A stretch of DNA of 64,000 bases from contig CAKAKS010000294.1 in assembly GCA_916700875.1 (NCBI GenBank), positions 124,001 to 188,000 on the forward strand, written 5' to 3'. Origin of the DNA: Sebastes aleutianus. Taxonomy: Eukaryota > Chordata > Actinopteri > Perciformes > Sebastidae. A program made the position numbers and the translations under genes. Shown here in pieces: positions 32,496 through 44,730 of the stretch; positions within the stretch are counted from its first letter, which is position 1, and each line of letters starts with the position of its first letter. Under the pieces are notes generated by a model. The model did no database searches, was not told the origin of the DNA, and saw only the letters and a list, made by a program, of their open reading frames with translations.

Positions 32496-33400
32496 CCAAA
32501 CCCTGTAACTCCTGCCTTCCGTGGCTCATAGTATCGCCGCACAACACAGCCTTCGGGCCAGAGCTCAGGGTTATACATCATTGCATTCAACGCACACTCT
32601 AAATGAGCTGCATCTGTTGCTCGCAGTGACAATACGTTGAGAGTTAATGTCACGGCCAAGCTTTTCTTTAAGATAGATACACATGGTCTCTGCATCAAGG
32701 TCTTGTGAGAATTTGGTAGCAAAAACACTTACCAACTTTGTCCGAACCACTTTTATAGTTTCTTGCGCCCAAGTGCCAACAATAGGCTTCAGCCTCATCT
32801 GCACAGGTTTATCAGCGCGTTGTTTAGCTGGGGAAGACTGGCCCTTGTTATAATTCCTCATACGTCAGCCCTGCTTTACAGTGGAAGCCACTACTGCCCG
32901 ACAGACTCCCGAGGCCAAATCCGTGTGAGATGCAGAGGCCGGTACAACACTGCTGTTATCCCCGGCAACAGAGGAACCAGCCGATGTCTGCCTGAAGTTT
33001 TACTGCGTGCCTTAGCGTGCTAACTTCGCTGTGCAGACGCTCCATCTTGCAGAGCAGGTTTGAGACATCCATGATGTTAAACGTTAAAGGTGGAAGCTCA
33101 TCCAGGTAGTGGGAGACAAATCGGGGGATGTTTTCTCCGCATTCGTTTAACACTTTTAGGCAACTTTTAATATTATTAACAACCTTCTGGTTGCCTTTGA
33201 AGGCCACACACCGTTGCTTAGTATCAGGACAAAGTTCAAACAACACCTTTCTTGAAGTCTCAATCCACTCGGAGTCGAAGGTGTTTGAAGCCACAAGGAC
33301 TAATACATCCTGACTCATCGTTTTTATTTTAACCACGAGGAAGTTAAGAAACTCATCCTCAAAGGTAATTTTGCCATTAAACTACAAGCAGCTGAACCTC

Positions 33401-35370
33401 GACACACACTTTCCACCATCTTCCCTCAGACACACAGACAGACAGACAGCTTTATAGTTAGATAAACAAACTATCAAAACGCACACAGACCCTGGATGTA
33501 TTATTGACAAGCCCTCGGTGCAGCTCTACTTCTTGGTCCTCTCATGTTGGACTGAGGGCAGACTGGACGCTACAGTGACTCACTATAGCCTCTCGAGGTA
33601 CAAGTAGGCTAGTACTACAAGAAAGTCAAGGGGCTGGACCTTGCTGGTTGGCAGTAGATATCTCTGCAGCACAATACATTGATGTATTTGGCATAATGTC
33701 AAAACTGTTACTTCTTCACATTCTTTTGATAATGTTAATTAATTGTTTTAATGTTTTAAACTAAAATTCTGGCCAGATCTTACATGTTGCACCTTTAAAG
33801 AACCTGGACCAAAAACAACTAATTTCTGTTGCCTCCACACTGATTTCCACTGTATTTATTCTATTTTGTAACTGCTCTGTATATATTCTGTTTTTATGTC
33901 TTTGAAGCACTTTGTAAACTTATTTTGAAAAGTGCTGTATAGATGGATTATTCCTATTACTATTGTTGTTATTATTATTCTTATTATTGATTGAGGATTT
34001 AACTTTAGCTGAAGCAGCCACTGTGGCCACAAGTGACAATTATGGGGTAATGTTGAATGCTATGCTGTGCTGATTTGGTAGCACAAGTGGAGAATATTCA
34101 TCGAGTCAGTGAACTGATTCAGTAATGTCAGATGCACAACAACATCAATCTAAAGTTTTAACATTAGCATTAGCTTGGGTTGTGCTGGTGTAAAATATTT
34201 CAAACCGGTTTGATATTAAGCCAAACACCGGATTGGACTGGTATACCGAATTTTAGCACTAGGTGTCGCAGCAGAGAGCCCATGAATGAGAGTGGAGCAC
34301 CTCCAGTCTACTTGGTGGCAGTAATGCACCTTTAAGCTGGTTTGCCAACCGCTAATAAACTAAAGAAGAAGAAGTGGCACCACATTACACCTTACCTCAT
34401 CTGTTTTTGGGCTGATCTCTTTCATTGGCTTCAAATCCAAAATGTTGCCATGTTGCCACAGTTTTAGTTTTTTTTGAGACCAGCTCTGCCATGTCTCGTC
34501 TCGTCACCCCAAAAAATACATGAACTTTCTAGTAAACAAACCTCTTCTTGTTTATAGGCCAACATAATATCATAATATTACATTAATCATGTTGTCATAT
34601 TGCTTATTACCTACGCCAAGGTCACTGGCGTTGGTTTGTTGGTTGGTTGGTTTGTTTGTTTGTCTGTTAGCAGGATTCCTCCAAAAGTTAGTGATGGATT
34701 TTTATGAAATGTTTTGGATTGGTGGGGTGTGGCACAATCAACAATTTATTACATTTTGGTGGCGATCTGGATCATGATCCGGATTCAGGAATTTTTTTAA
34801 GGATTCCAATCAGCCTGAGCATTAAGACCACAGGGTATAACACATGCGCAGTGTGAATGATGACGCGTTGATGACGCATGACCCCGCCTCCTTCTTTCTG
34901 AGAGCAGAGAAATACGTGTGTGGATGTGTGTACGGGAGCCGCTGACCGTCCGCGCTGAGAAAGAAACTAGCGGTAGCTGACGGGATGAGAGACAACGTAG
35001 TGTAACGTTATACAGACATAACAAGGCTGCTGAATGAGAGAGGCATCCGCCGATACGTTACACGGAAACACACCGTGTTAATAATAAGCCGACCACCTCA
35101 CGGTACCGCCAGCTGTGAGCTGTGATCTGTTTTTAAAGTCAGGCACCTTGGCGGAGGTCTGCGCTCTCCGAGTGCCATTCTAGTTAGTAATGTAATACAG
35201 GCTGGATTTAGCACTGTGTCTCTGTCGGCACAGGTTGTTGATGTAGGCTACTTTTTAATTTGCCAGAATGTTTCATAATGACAAATGTCGATTCCGCCGG
35301 TTAGCATAAAATCAAACAGGTTTAAGCTTGTACACTGGACTGGACCGGCAAAACCGAAAATTGACCCACG
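33401..35370. other. NLR gene 2 intron: dispersed repeats, no exon
   Basis: 33780-33815 ends in GTTGCACCTTTAA and 34325-34340 in GCACCTTTAA, likely remains of TTAA-type MITEs. 34605-34800 is a dispersed repeat with the GGCGTTGGTTTGTTGG tract also seen at 7100. 34850-35170 is GC-richer without a convincing exon. Confidence 0.5.
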
Positions 35371-35750
35371 TTTTAAAAATGCTTTTCCAATCAAGAAAGC
35401 CTCATGCTAACTTTGTGGAGACAGACCTGGGATCAGATCAAACTGACAGACTGGACATTAGGGAAGCCTCAATGTAACTACATTTTCTCTCTCTTCATCT
35501 GCAAGATTAAAGAAAAACAAAGATTGAAAGTCTGCAGGTTTGAGAGAGAGAGTGATTAGAATTATTGTTTCATGTCAAACAGTGAGATAAGATTAGCTGA
35601 ACCACTGAGATAAGATTAGCTGAACCACTGATGTGAGCAAATGTTAGTCAAATAAGTATATATCAAACTGTTTAGTCATTAAATGCATGAAGTAAATATT
35701 AACTGTCCTCTTTAATAATAACATATTTTGTAATTTTTGTGTCATGACAG

Positions 35751-35924
35751 ACTTTCTCGTTGTGGACTCTCAGATACTCACTGTGAAGTTGTGGCCTCAG
35801 CTCTAAAGTCCAACCCCTCCCATCTGAGAGAGCTGGACCTGAGTTACAACAACCTGAAGGATTCAGGAGTGAAGCTGTTGTCTGCCGCACTGGAGAGTCC
35901 AAACTGTAGACTGGAGACTCTGAG
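35751..35924 (+). CDS. NLR gene 2, LRR exon 1
   Basis: A 174-base exon after ATGACAG. Joined to the NACHT exon it completes CT|A and reads through as KAL-LSRCGLSD, the usual junction in this family. It encodes ELDLSYNNLKDSGVKLL and ends LETLR. The donor is GAG|GTAGCA, weaker than the GTCAGT/GTCAGA of the other LRR exons, and an in-frame TAG would follow if it were not spliced. It is orthologous in position to the exon at 1267. Confidence 0.87.
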
Positions 35925-36409
35925 GTAGCAATGGTACTCAATGTAGCTTATGGTGTGTGTGTGTGTGTGGGTGTGTGTGTGTGTACGTGCGCACACGCAT
36001 TGCCGCCGCTCTCTCTCTCTCTCACTTCACCATTCACTTCCCACGTACACCATGGGATTTTTCATAAATAATCATTAGTATGTGGATCTCATGACAAAGT
36101 GTAAATGACAAATAATAGAACAGCTACAACAATCTGGTAAGTTCAGAAAATAACATCACTTTATTGTAATGTAGCCTTTAAAACCAGGACAAGACAACAC
36201 TTATGCCATAGCACGATATTACGATATAAAAAATCTAAGATGATATCTCGTCTCATATCACGATATCGATATAATATCGATATATTGCCCAGCCTTAGTA
36301 TGTATCCAGTCAGTATGTTGTGTTTGATAGTTTCCTTGTTGAGCTGCAGGAGGATTAGTAACACAAAGAGGGAATTTGGTACTAAACAGTCTGTAACTTT
36401 GGTAAACAC

Positions 36410-37499
36410 TAGGGTTGGAAATAAAATCGATTCACCTATGTATCGCAATTTTTTTTTTTACGATTTTGAAATAGATTTTTTAATGCCAGAATCAATATAT
36501 TTGCTTCATTTGAGTCTATGCGGAGGTAGAAGGAAGTTACCGCTTTTATTGTTGTAGTCTGAGTAACGTCACGTCATATCCGTTCCAACCAAAACAAACC
36601 GCAGCGAGCCGAAACGAGAAAGTATAAAACGGCGGAGGGTCTGCGTGGATACGACCTGCACCCTCACATGTTAAATCCAGCGTGGTAAACACTACACATC
36701 CAGTAAAGGATGGAAACACTTTGGGTTTCATACATTGACAGGAAAAGCAGAGCTAGACAAAGAAGAGCTAAAGCCACACGCTAACTGTCACGGACAGGAA
36801 ACGTTATGGTATGGCGCTAACGTGGCGGTGGAGCCGGCCGTCGCTCTCGTCTCCGTGGTCAAATGGGACGACGCTACAACTGTAGAGCACCCATATACTG
36901 ACATTTGTGTTCTCTGCATTGAAACGGCCCCGATGGAGCTGACCATGGATGGATAAAGAGAACGGAGCTGACGGGAGAGCTAGAGACCACCTTGGAGAAG
37001 TTAGAGGAAGTAGACACGTGGGACTACGTCCGCTTTTCAAAATAAGGTGTTAACAAAGGGAACTGTATATACAAAATACATCTATGGAAATAAGATTGAT
37101 TGGATTATATTCACCAGAAGTATAAAACATTACATGTCCCTTATAAATTAAAAAGAAAATACCACTAATTTGTGAGGGAAATATCTTTATTCTTTGATTT
37201 TTGGGTTGCTGAAAAAATTTAAGAAATAATTCCTGACAATGACTGATATATTTGACTTCAGGACATCTCTGACTAAATACATGCTGAAAATCAAACATTT
37301 TTACTGTATTAATTTAGATATTTTACAAAGTAAAAGTCCCTAGATGTGTATGATTCAACTTTTTCTCATGGTCTAGTGTTAAAAAAGTTAACAAAAATCA
37401 CAATAAATCGCAAAATCGAATCCCAATACTTAAAAATCACAATACATATTGAATCGTTATAGTATCGAATCGGGAGATAGTTGAATCGTCCCAGCCCTA
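36410..37499. mobile_element. hAT-like element, right duplicate
   Basis: Same element and same site as 2714-3784, about 1,090 bp. The left target repeat is GTAAACAC; the right one has decayed to TTAAACAC. No transposase. Confidence 0.8.
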
Positions 37500-38383
37500 T
37501 TAAACACTCACTTGATTTGTCGGACTCAGACTGCTGAATCTTCAAATTAGTTTCAGTTGAACTTATGAAGTAATTTCTTACAGTGTAGTTGTGTTATGAA
37601 GGGACCACTTCACAGGAGGAATGATTACTGCCACCAATAACTCTTTTAATGTACATATGACTTTTGGCTGTCCTTTACAGACACACTTGAACAAATGTGG
37701 ACCTTTACTATAAATGACACAAACCTACTAAGCTACCAGATACAGTAAGAAGAACGCCATCTAATAAATGAAATAATGAAGTCCAACAAGTCTGATTTAG
37801 TATTGATCCTGTATCAGACAATAACAAATATATTCAGTATTTGTTTTTTCTATAAATTTGATGAAGCTATGTGATGCTTATACTGACTGAATAGTTTAAA
37901 CTGAAGATGCTTTGATTTTATGACTCCACTATTCCTAAAATATATATTATAGATGTCTTGTCTTTTATATCTTTTGTTCACATTTCCCCAAAATCCATCC
38001 TGACATATTTGACATCTTTGGAAACTTTGAGATCTTGAGTTGAATCCTGAATCAGTTTCTGTGGTTTTTATTTGTGTTTGGCTGCTCAACATGAGTTTGT
38101 ATAGATGGATCCACTGGTGGAGCTGTCAGAGTTTAAGAGGTGAAGTCACTACATCTTTATTGAAGTAGCAGCACGTTGTCATTAATATTAATGAGAGCTC
38201 TGTTTCACTTTTTGTATTTTACAGTTTTTAACCTGCATCCTGTTGGCTTCAGGTGTTTGGAGTTTACATTTTCTAAACTTCTACGTTCTAAACCTTCTTC
38301 AGCTCTGAACACATTATTAAACATTGAATGATTTCAAGCAGGAACAATGTCTTCTAAACTTACATCATTTATTCTTTATTCAG

Positions 38384-38557
38384 ATTGAGTGACTGCAGGT
38401 TGTCAGAGATCAGCTGTGCTTCTCTGGCCTCAGCTCTGAAGTCCAACCCCTCCCATCTGAGAGAGCTGGATCTGAGTTACAACAAGCTGCAGGATTCAGG
38501 AGTGAAGCTGCTGTGTGGTTTTCTGGAGAGTCCACACTGTAGACTGGAGACTCTGAG
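38384..38557 (+). CDS. NLR gene 2, LRR exon 2
   Basis: A 174-base exon between TTTATTCAG and GTCAGA, phase as before. It encodes LSDCRLSE, ELDLSYNKLQDSGVKLLCGFLESPHC and ends LETLR. It differs from the next LRR exon at very few codons: the LSDC/LYGC start and Y against R in the strand region. Confidence 0.87.
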
Positions 38558-39409
38558 GTCAGACACCATTTTTTACTTCTGTACTGAGATTAATATGATG
38601 TGAAAGTTGTGGTGACACTAAACTGCAGACATAAAGCTGATATTATACTGATCCACACTGAGTATCTTAATGCTAAAGTACATTTTCTTCTTCAGTAGTT
38701 TAGTCCATTGACTGTGGCAGAGCAATGTTCAGCTACACATTTAAAATCTTAATAATCACAACACTTGACTTTCATCATGTTAAAATAATTATAAAAAAAT
38801 ACATAAATATGAAGAATAAATAAATAATCTATATTTCAACTATCAGACAACAAATATATTCAGTATTTGTTTTTTCTATAAATTTGATGAAGCTATGTGA
38901 TGCTTATACTGACTGAATAGTTTAAACTGAAGATGCTTTGATTTTATGACTCCACTATTCCTAAAATATATATTATAGATGTCTTGTCTTTTATATCTTT
39001 TGTTCACATTTCCCCAAAATCCATCCTGACATATTTGACATCTTTGGAAACTTTGAGATCTTGAGTTGAATCCTGAATCAGTTTCTGTGGTTTTTATTTG
39101 TGTTTGGCTGCTCAACATGAGTTTGTATAGATGGATCCACTGATGGAGCTGTCGGAGTTTAAGAGGTGAAGTCACTACGTCTTTATTGAAGTAGCAGCAC
39201 GTTGTCATTAATATTAATGAGAGCTCTGTTTCACTTTTTGTATTTTACAGTTTTTAACATGCATCCTGTTGGCTTCAGGTGTTTGGAGTTTACATTTTCT
39301 AAACTTCTACATTCTAAACCTTCTTCAGCTCTGAACACATTATTAAACATTGAATGATTTCAAGCAGGAACGTTGTCTTCTAAACTTACATCATTTATTC
39401 TTTATTCAG

Positions 39410-39583
39410 ATTGTATGGCTGCGGGTTGTCAGAGATCAGCTGTGCTTCTCTGGCCTCAGCTCTGAAGTCCAACCCCTCCCATCTGAGAGAGCTGGATCTG
39501 AGTAGAAACAAGCTGCAGGATTCAGGAGTGAAGCTCCTCTGTGGTTTTCTGGAGAGTCCACACTGTAGACTGGAGACTCTGAG
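39410..39583 (+). CDS. NLR gene 2, LRR exon 3
   Basis: A 174-base exon, splice sites as in LRR exon 2. It encodes LYGCGLSE and ELDLSRNKLQDSGVKLL. Flanks on both sides are near copies of those around 38384. Confidence 0.87.
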
Positions 39584-40451
39584 GTCAGACACCATTTTTT
39601 ACTTCTGTACTGAGATTAATATGATGTGAAAGTTGTGGTGACACTAAACTGCAGACATAAGGCTGATATTATACTGATCCACACTGAGTATCTTAATGCT
39701 AAAGTACATTTTCTTCTTCAGTGGTTTAGTCCATTGACTGTGGCAGAGCAATGTTGTGCTACACATTTAAAACTTTCATACTGTATATCACAACACCTGA
39801 CTTACATTATGTTTATTTTTTTCAAAAAAATTATTACACAAAATACATAAATATGAAGAATAAATAAATAATCTCTATTTCAACTATCAGACAATAACAA
39901 ATATATTCAGTATTTGTTTTTTCTATAAATGGTGCTATATGATGCTTATACTGACTGAATAGTTTAAACTGAAGATGCTTTGATTTCATGATTCCACTAT
40001 TCCTAAAATATATATTATAGATTTCTTTATCTTTATATCTTTTGTTCACATTTCCCCAAATCCATCCTGACATATTTGGCATCTTTGGAAACTTTGAGAT
40101 CTTGAGTTGAATCTTGAATCAATTTCTGTGGGTTTTTATTTGTGTTTGGCTGCTCAACATGAGTTTGTATAGATGGATCCACTGGTGGAGCTGTCAGAGT
40201 TTAAGAGGTGAAGTCACTACGTCTTTATTGAAGTAGCAGCACGTTGTCATTAATATTAATGAGAGCTCTGTTTCACTTTTTGTATTTTACAGTTTTTAAC
40301 CTGCATCCTGTTGGCTTCAGGTGTTTGGAGTTTACATTTTCTAAACTTCTACGTTCTAAACCTTCTTCAGCTCTGAACACATTATTAAACATTGAATGAT
40401 TTCAAGCAGGAACTTTGTCTTCTAAACTTACATCATTTATTCTTTATTCAG

Positions 40452-40677
40452 ATTGTGGTGCTGCAGTTTGTCAGAGATCAGCTGTGCTTCTCTGGCCTCA
40501 GCTCTGAAGTCCAACCCCTCCCATCTGAGAGAGCTGGAGCTGAGTAGCAACGAACTGCAGGATTCAGATGTGAAGCTGCTGTCTGATCTTGTGGAGAGTC
40601 CACACTGTAGACTGGAGACTCTGAGGTCAGTAGAGGGTCGGAGTCGGTCCATGCTGGTTTCAGCAGTATTGTTGTGA
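40452..40677 (+). CDS. NLR gene 2, LRR exon 4 and probable C-terminus
   Basis: Begins LWCCSLSE and contains ELELSSNELQDSDVKLL. Without splicing at 40625 it runs 17 more codons to TGA at 40675-40677, exactly as in gene 1 (8161-8386). The alternative is splicing at GTCAGT to an acceptor at 41378, which gives Arg-Trp-Arg and then TGA (41386-41388). Either way no C-terminal B30.2 domain is added. AATAAA follows at 40830, favouring the unspliced end. Confidence 0.75.
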
Positions 40678-40829
40678 TGTGTTTCCTCAGTTAAGCTGTG
40701 AGAGGAGAACGGTGACACACAGAGAGAGAGAGAGAACAGTCAGCCAATCAGATCAGCCAGAAGCTTGTTGTGATCATGTGTTAGAGTTGATGTGAAGAAG
40801 ATGTTGTTGTTGTGTTCATGTCTCCAGGA

Positions 40830-40835
40830 AATAAA
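40830..40835 (+). promoter_or_regulatory. Candidate polyadenylation signal, NLR gene 2
   Basis: AATAAA 153 bases after the TGA, conserved with 8537-8542 in gene 1. Confidence 0.45.
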
Positions 40836-43003
40836 GCTGGATTACAGCTGACAGCATCACAACATGTATAGAGACAGTGGTCCTCATCCATCAAACTGTC
40901 GTACCATCAAATCTGATCAGAAAGTCTTTGTTCTCTCATTGATCAGTTCATCTCTGTCACAGCTCTGAGATCAGTCTGACTGAAGCCTCAAATCACTGGC
41001 TCTTATTTCATAGAACCATGGTTACATTTAGTAACCATGATGTGGTCTGCCCAAAGAGTTCTTAAAGGAGGGTAACGGGATGAGGGTGTGGAGGTTTAGT
41101 GTCTTTATTAACTCGTTCCAGTCACTAGGAGCAGCACACTGGAATGAGTGATGACCAGAGGAGGTGCAGACTTTAGGAACGACCATACTGATGAATTTAC
41201 TAGAAGATAAATTGCGGTTACTGTTGGAGATATTGAGTAGTGAGCGGAGATATGGAGGTTGGTTCTGCCAATGATAGTTTTATAAATGAACTGTGTGCTG
41301 CATCAGTGACTGACAGCTGATGAAGGGAGTCTCTGTAAACACTGATTCATGACTTCTGTTCTCTTCTTCTCTCATCAGATGGAGGTGATCTCTGTCAGAG
41401 TGAGTGATCAGAAAAGTGGATGTGTTGAGAGGATCAGCCGTGTCCTGATGATCCACAGAGGTTCACCACCTGGACCTGGATCTTATTTTGTCTTTTTTTT
41501 TTATTCATTCATATATTCTGAACCCAAAATGCCTCTGAGGATTAGTTCAGTTTATGACAACATAACTGTAGATTAACACATTTAAATAGATCTTTCTGCT
41601 TTGCTTTGTGTCGTAGCTCCACCCTGTGGAACGATGGAGTTTTGCTGTTTATTTCCACATATTTCTAAATAACAGTGGAAGTTAATATAGTTATCCTATT
41701 AAAACCGAGCCCTCAGGATGAGCACCGAGCTTTGATGCTCCTTTTACATAGTGGTCAAACGGCGGTACTACAACTTCCGTGTCCGTCACGTGATGCCCTT
41801 GGGCCCAAAAAGACTTTTTCCCATAAACTTACATTGGGAAAGAGACGTCTGTAACTCAGCGGATATTTTTTTTGAGGTGAATCAACTCCCCATTATGAAC
41901 GCTCTAATAGTCCTTATTTAAATCATAAGGTCCTAAAAGTTGTAAAATGCACTAATAGCTGAATCCAGAGTTATTTTTCCTTCCTCCGTTCATGTGAATG
42001 AGACCCAGACCGAGGCTGGAGCGAGGGCTGGGAGGAGGAGTTAAAGGAAACACTACTGCGCCTGCTCTATGGGCCCAATGGATGAGGAAGATCACTGAAT
42101 GATCAGCGTACTTTATCACTCAGCAGTCGATCCATTTTGTCTTCACACTCCACTGAGCAGCTCATAGGAATGAACGGGAGCCTCCGACGCTGTATCCAGT
42201 TCTCTTTATACATCCATGATTAAAACCAATACCAGCCATTTCTCATATTATCAAAGATAAATATTTGCTTGTAACAAACAGAAAGAATCAGATCAAATCT
42301 GAATTCAGTCGAGGCTTCACTTAAGTTTCTCAGCTGACTACAAACACATTATGTCTGGATTTTGTTGGAAAGTCAGCACCTTAATATTTTATATAACGTT
42401 TGATGTAAAAAAAACAAAAACAGAACTGATTAACATATGACCTTTCGATTTTATATTCACTAATCATGTATGTGTAACTCTGCCAGTTTTCACGTTACAT
42501 GACTGAAAACGGACACATGAAGTCGCCCGTGGAGCTTTCTCCCCTCAGAAATCAGTGTCGTTCTCACCACCGTTCATGTTCTGTTGTTCCTGCTTGAGCT
42601 GCTTTCTGCCAGCAGATGTCACCATTCCCTCTGTTTTACCACAAAGGAGGTTTATCTGAATGGATGCAGTGAACACTGAACTGATGATGTGAATGCTTTC
42701 TTTCTGACTGACTTGGTTTTGTAAAGGTTAAGTGTCATCATAATGTAGTTAAACTTGATTTAAAATGATGGAAACTGGATTTGAAATTAAACTCAGCACA
42801 CTAGTTGCACAAACGCCCACTTGGACTGAATTATTGTCTTTTTCTTTTCGAAGAGAAAACTATTTTATTTATTTCATCAATGTTTAAGTATTTTGAGTTA
42901 ACTAATTTGAAATAAGTTAGCTAACTTTGCGATATTAACAAAGAAATGTAGCTAACGTTAGTGTTAACGGTCACTTGCATTTTTTTTAAAAACTTAAACA
43001 TGA
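40836..43003. other. 3' flank of NLR gene 2, paralogous to gene 1 flank
   Basis: Matches 8543-10746 with scattered small changes. It includes the same repeat-like block (41040-41300) and the possible small terminal exon at 41379-41388. The AATAAA seen at 9404 in gene 1 is AATATA here. Confidence 0.65.
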
Positions 43004-44440
43004 TGCTGATTTCACTAAATGATCAGGTGAATGAAAATTCTGTGGGATATTTTTGAATAATATTTGTTATTTAATTGATCGCAGGTGTTTCCTTTTGGTC
43101 AGGTTGTAGTTGGGAGGAGCAATATGAGGTCACCAGACTCCTTGTACTATCTAACAACAATTATTGGTGACTAAAAAAAACTAAATAAAAGTAGGCTATC
43201 CCCCCCAGGAGCAAGACATCTGCAATTACCATAGTAGGAAAAGGCCACGGTGTTACTAATAGCATTAACGATGGCTAAGTAAACTAAATTAAGTAAATAC
43301 GTACGGAACACGCGTCACAAACGTCACTAACAGAACTTCCACATAACCCAACAACACTTTAGGACACGAACACCGGTCTCCTGGTTAAAAGTCCTGTGTT
43401 TGTTGGATCCATGCACCTCTCCTCCTCCTCTCCATCAACAGTCTTTCTCACTTTTTATTCTATATGCCACTAGTTATGAGTGCAGCACATCACGCCGTAC
43501 CGTGTCATTCATTCTCCATGTGGTGTGACCGGCCTGACGTACTGTACCTGCATGGGCAGCAGCCGGTAATGTGATAAACCGGTATTATTCAGGAGAGTGG
43601 AGGAGATGTCAGTCAAACACAGTCCTGAGAAGAGCTCTAATCAAGGAAAAGTAAAAACACCTACAGTATAAAATGCGTGTCAAGAGACGAACAAGATATT
43701 GTAGAGATGATTGTGATATTGATTTTAAAAGTACCCCTGTCTCAGTTAATCTAATTTAAATATGTGTCAGTAATTTCTATATTTATGTATACTTCTTTTG
43801 TGGTATAACTGCTTTGTTAATCAAAAGCCTGGCAAACATAAGCATGAACTGACCTGAGATCTGCTTTTGATATGGTTGAATCTCAGCCCTATAAGCACCG
43901 AGGTGTTCTTATAGTATATGAACACTTTATCGTTGTTCCAGGTAATTATCAGATTATTGTTTTCATTTGTATTATTATTATTATAATTATTACTTTTGCT
44001 GTTGCTGTTGTGGTTGTTCATTATTTTATTCACTTTGACTGTGAAGCACTTTATTGAGAAGTATATGGTAAATGTATGTATATGATTATCATTCATATTT
44101 GGTCAGTTTAATAATTCCTTAGCTGTATTAAAATAGCACATTTCATTCCAGGTGGGAAGCACAATGTGCTGCACAACGCGTGAGCAACCTCAGAAGTTGC
44201 AGCCCCAGACACTATATTGATAGTGCAAAGATAAAAAAAAACTATACCTAAGTTATCACAATATAAAACAGACACATAAAACATGTAGGTTAAAAAACAA
44301 TAAAGAGGTAAGAATAGAATCAAATGATAATAAAGACCGTCAACCAGACTGAAAAGCGCAGCTAAAAAGGACATTTTTCACTTTAGTTTTAAAGGACGAT
44401 AGATTTGGGCACACCTAACATGACTGGGTAGGATGTTCCA
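43004..44440. other. No gene; repeat-like sequence at 44120-44400
   Basis: Unique-looking AT-rich DNA after the duplication ends, with an ATT/ATA-rich patch at 43965-44005. 44120-44400 reads like the tail of a dispersed repeat. No exon recognised. Confidence 0.5.
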
Positions 44441-44730
44441 GCTGTGGGTCAGAGGGTAGAGCAGGTCATCCACCAATCGATCCCTCCTCCAGTCACATGT
44501 CGAAGTGTCCTTGAGCAAGACACTGAACCCCAAATTGCTCCTGAAGGCTGATCCATCGGTGTGTGAATGAGTATTTAGATCAGATCCTGATGGGCAGGTT
44601 GGCTCCTTGCATGGCAGCCTCTGATATCAGTGTATGAATGTGTGTGTGAATGCTGACATGTAGTGTAAAGAGCTTTGAGTGGTCAGAAGACTAGAAAAGC
44701 GCTTTATAAATGCAAGTCCATTTACCATTT
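44441..44730 (+). mobile_element. tRNA-derived SINE
   Basis: The head carries a tRNA-like A-box region (GGGTCAGAGGGTAGAGCAGG) and a shortened B-box region (ATCGATCCCTCC). A body with GTCCTTGAGCAAGACACTG and GCTGACATGTAGTGTAAAG follows, ending GCGCTTTATAAATGCAAGTC and CATTTACCATTT. A second, split copy is at 50207-50948. The family is common in teleosts; the specific name is not assigned. Confidence 0.8.

Larger units (their letters stand above)
30054..33336 (-). pseudogene. LINE ORF1, interrupted by the TIR element
   Basis: The minus-strand frame begins near 33336 (MSQDVLVLVASNTF), runs through VSHYLDELPP and a leucine-rich, coiled-coil-like stretch, then ETMCIYLKEKLGRDIN and VVRRYYEPRKAG to about 32500. 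The 2,361-base element at 30135-32495 interrupts it. Beyond the element the last codons (FGTSTAISTLGANMPTG) continue to a stop at about 30060. There is also a frame break near 32870-32950. ORF1 proteins of this sort bind LINE RNA. Confidence 0.7.
26765..33400 (-). mobile_element. Non-LTR retrotransposon (LINE), minus strand, interrupted
   Basis: Read on the minus strand from about 33400 down to 26765: ORF1, AP-type endonuclease, reverse transcriptase and a 3' tail. After removing the two insertions (30135-32495 and ~29266-29590) the element is close to 4 kb, near full length. An APE-type endonuclease with a separate ORF1 places it in the APE group of LINEs (jockey, CR1, I, Nimb-like); the clade is not assigned here. 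It lies in the large NLR intron, opposite to the gene. Ends are approximate. Confidence 0.85.
37825..40625 (+). repeat. Tandem ~1.03-kb units, each with one LRR exon
   Basis: The word CAAATATATTCAGTATTTG recurs at 37825, 38851 and about 39898, giving spacings of 1,026 and 1,047, and the LRR exons recur at 38384, 39410 and 40452. The intron sequence of units 1 and 2 is almost identical over hundreds of bases, as well as the exons. The LRR array grew by unequal exchange of whole exon-intron units. Confidence 0.9.
35371..43003. repeat. Right copy of the NLR segmental duplication
   Basis: Partner of 891-10746. It holds four LRR exons, the pre-duplication hAT element and the same 3' flank. It lacks the Tc1 insertion but has an extra tandem 1,026-bp LRR unit. 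Confidence 0.9.

Noticed and set aside
44441..44730. tRNA gene
   Set aside because: Only the promoter-box region is tRNA-like and no cloverleaf closes. The rest is a SINE body shared with 50207-50948.
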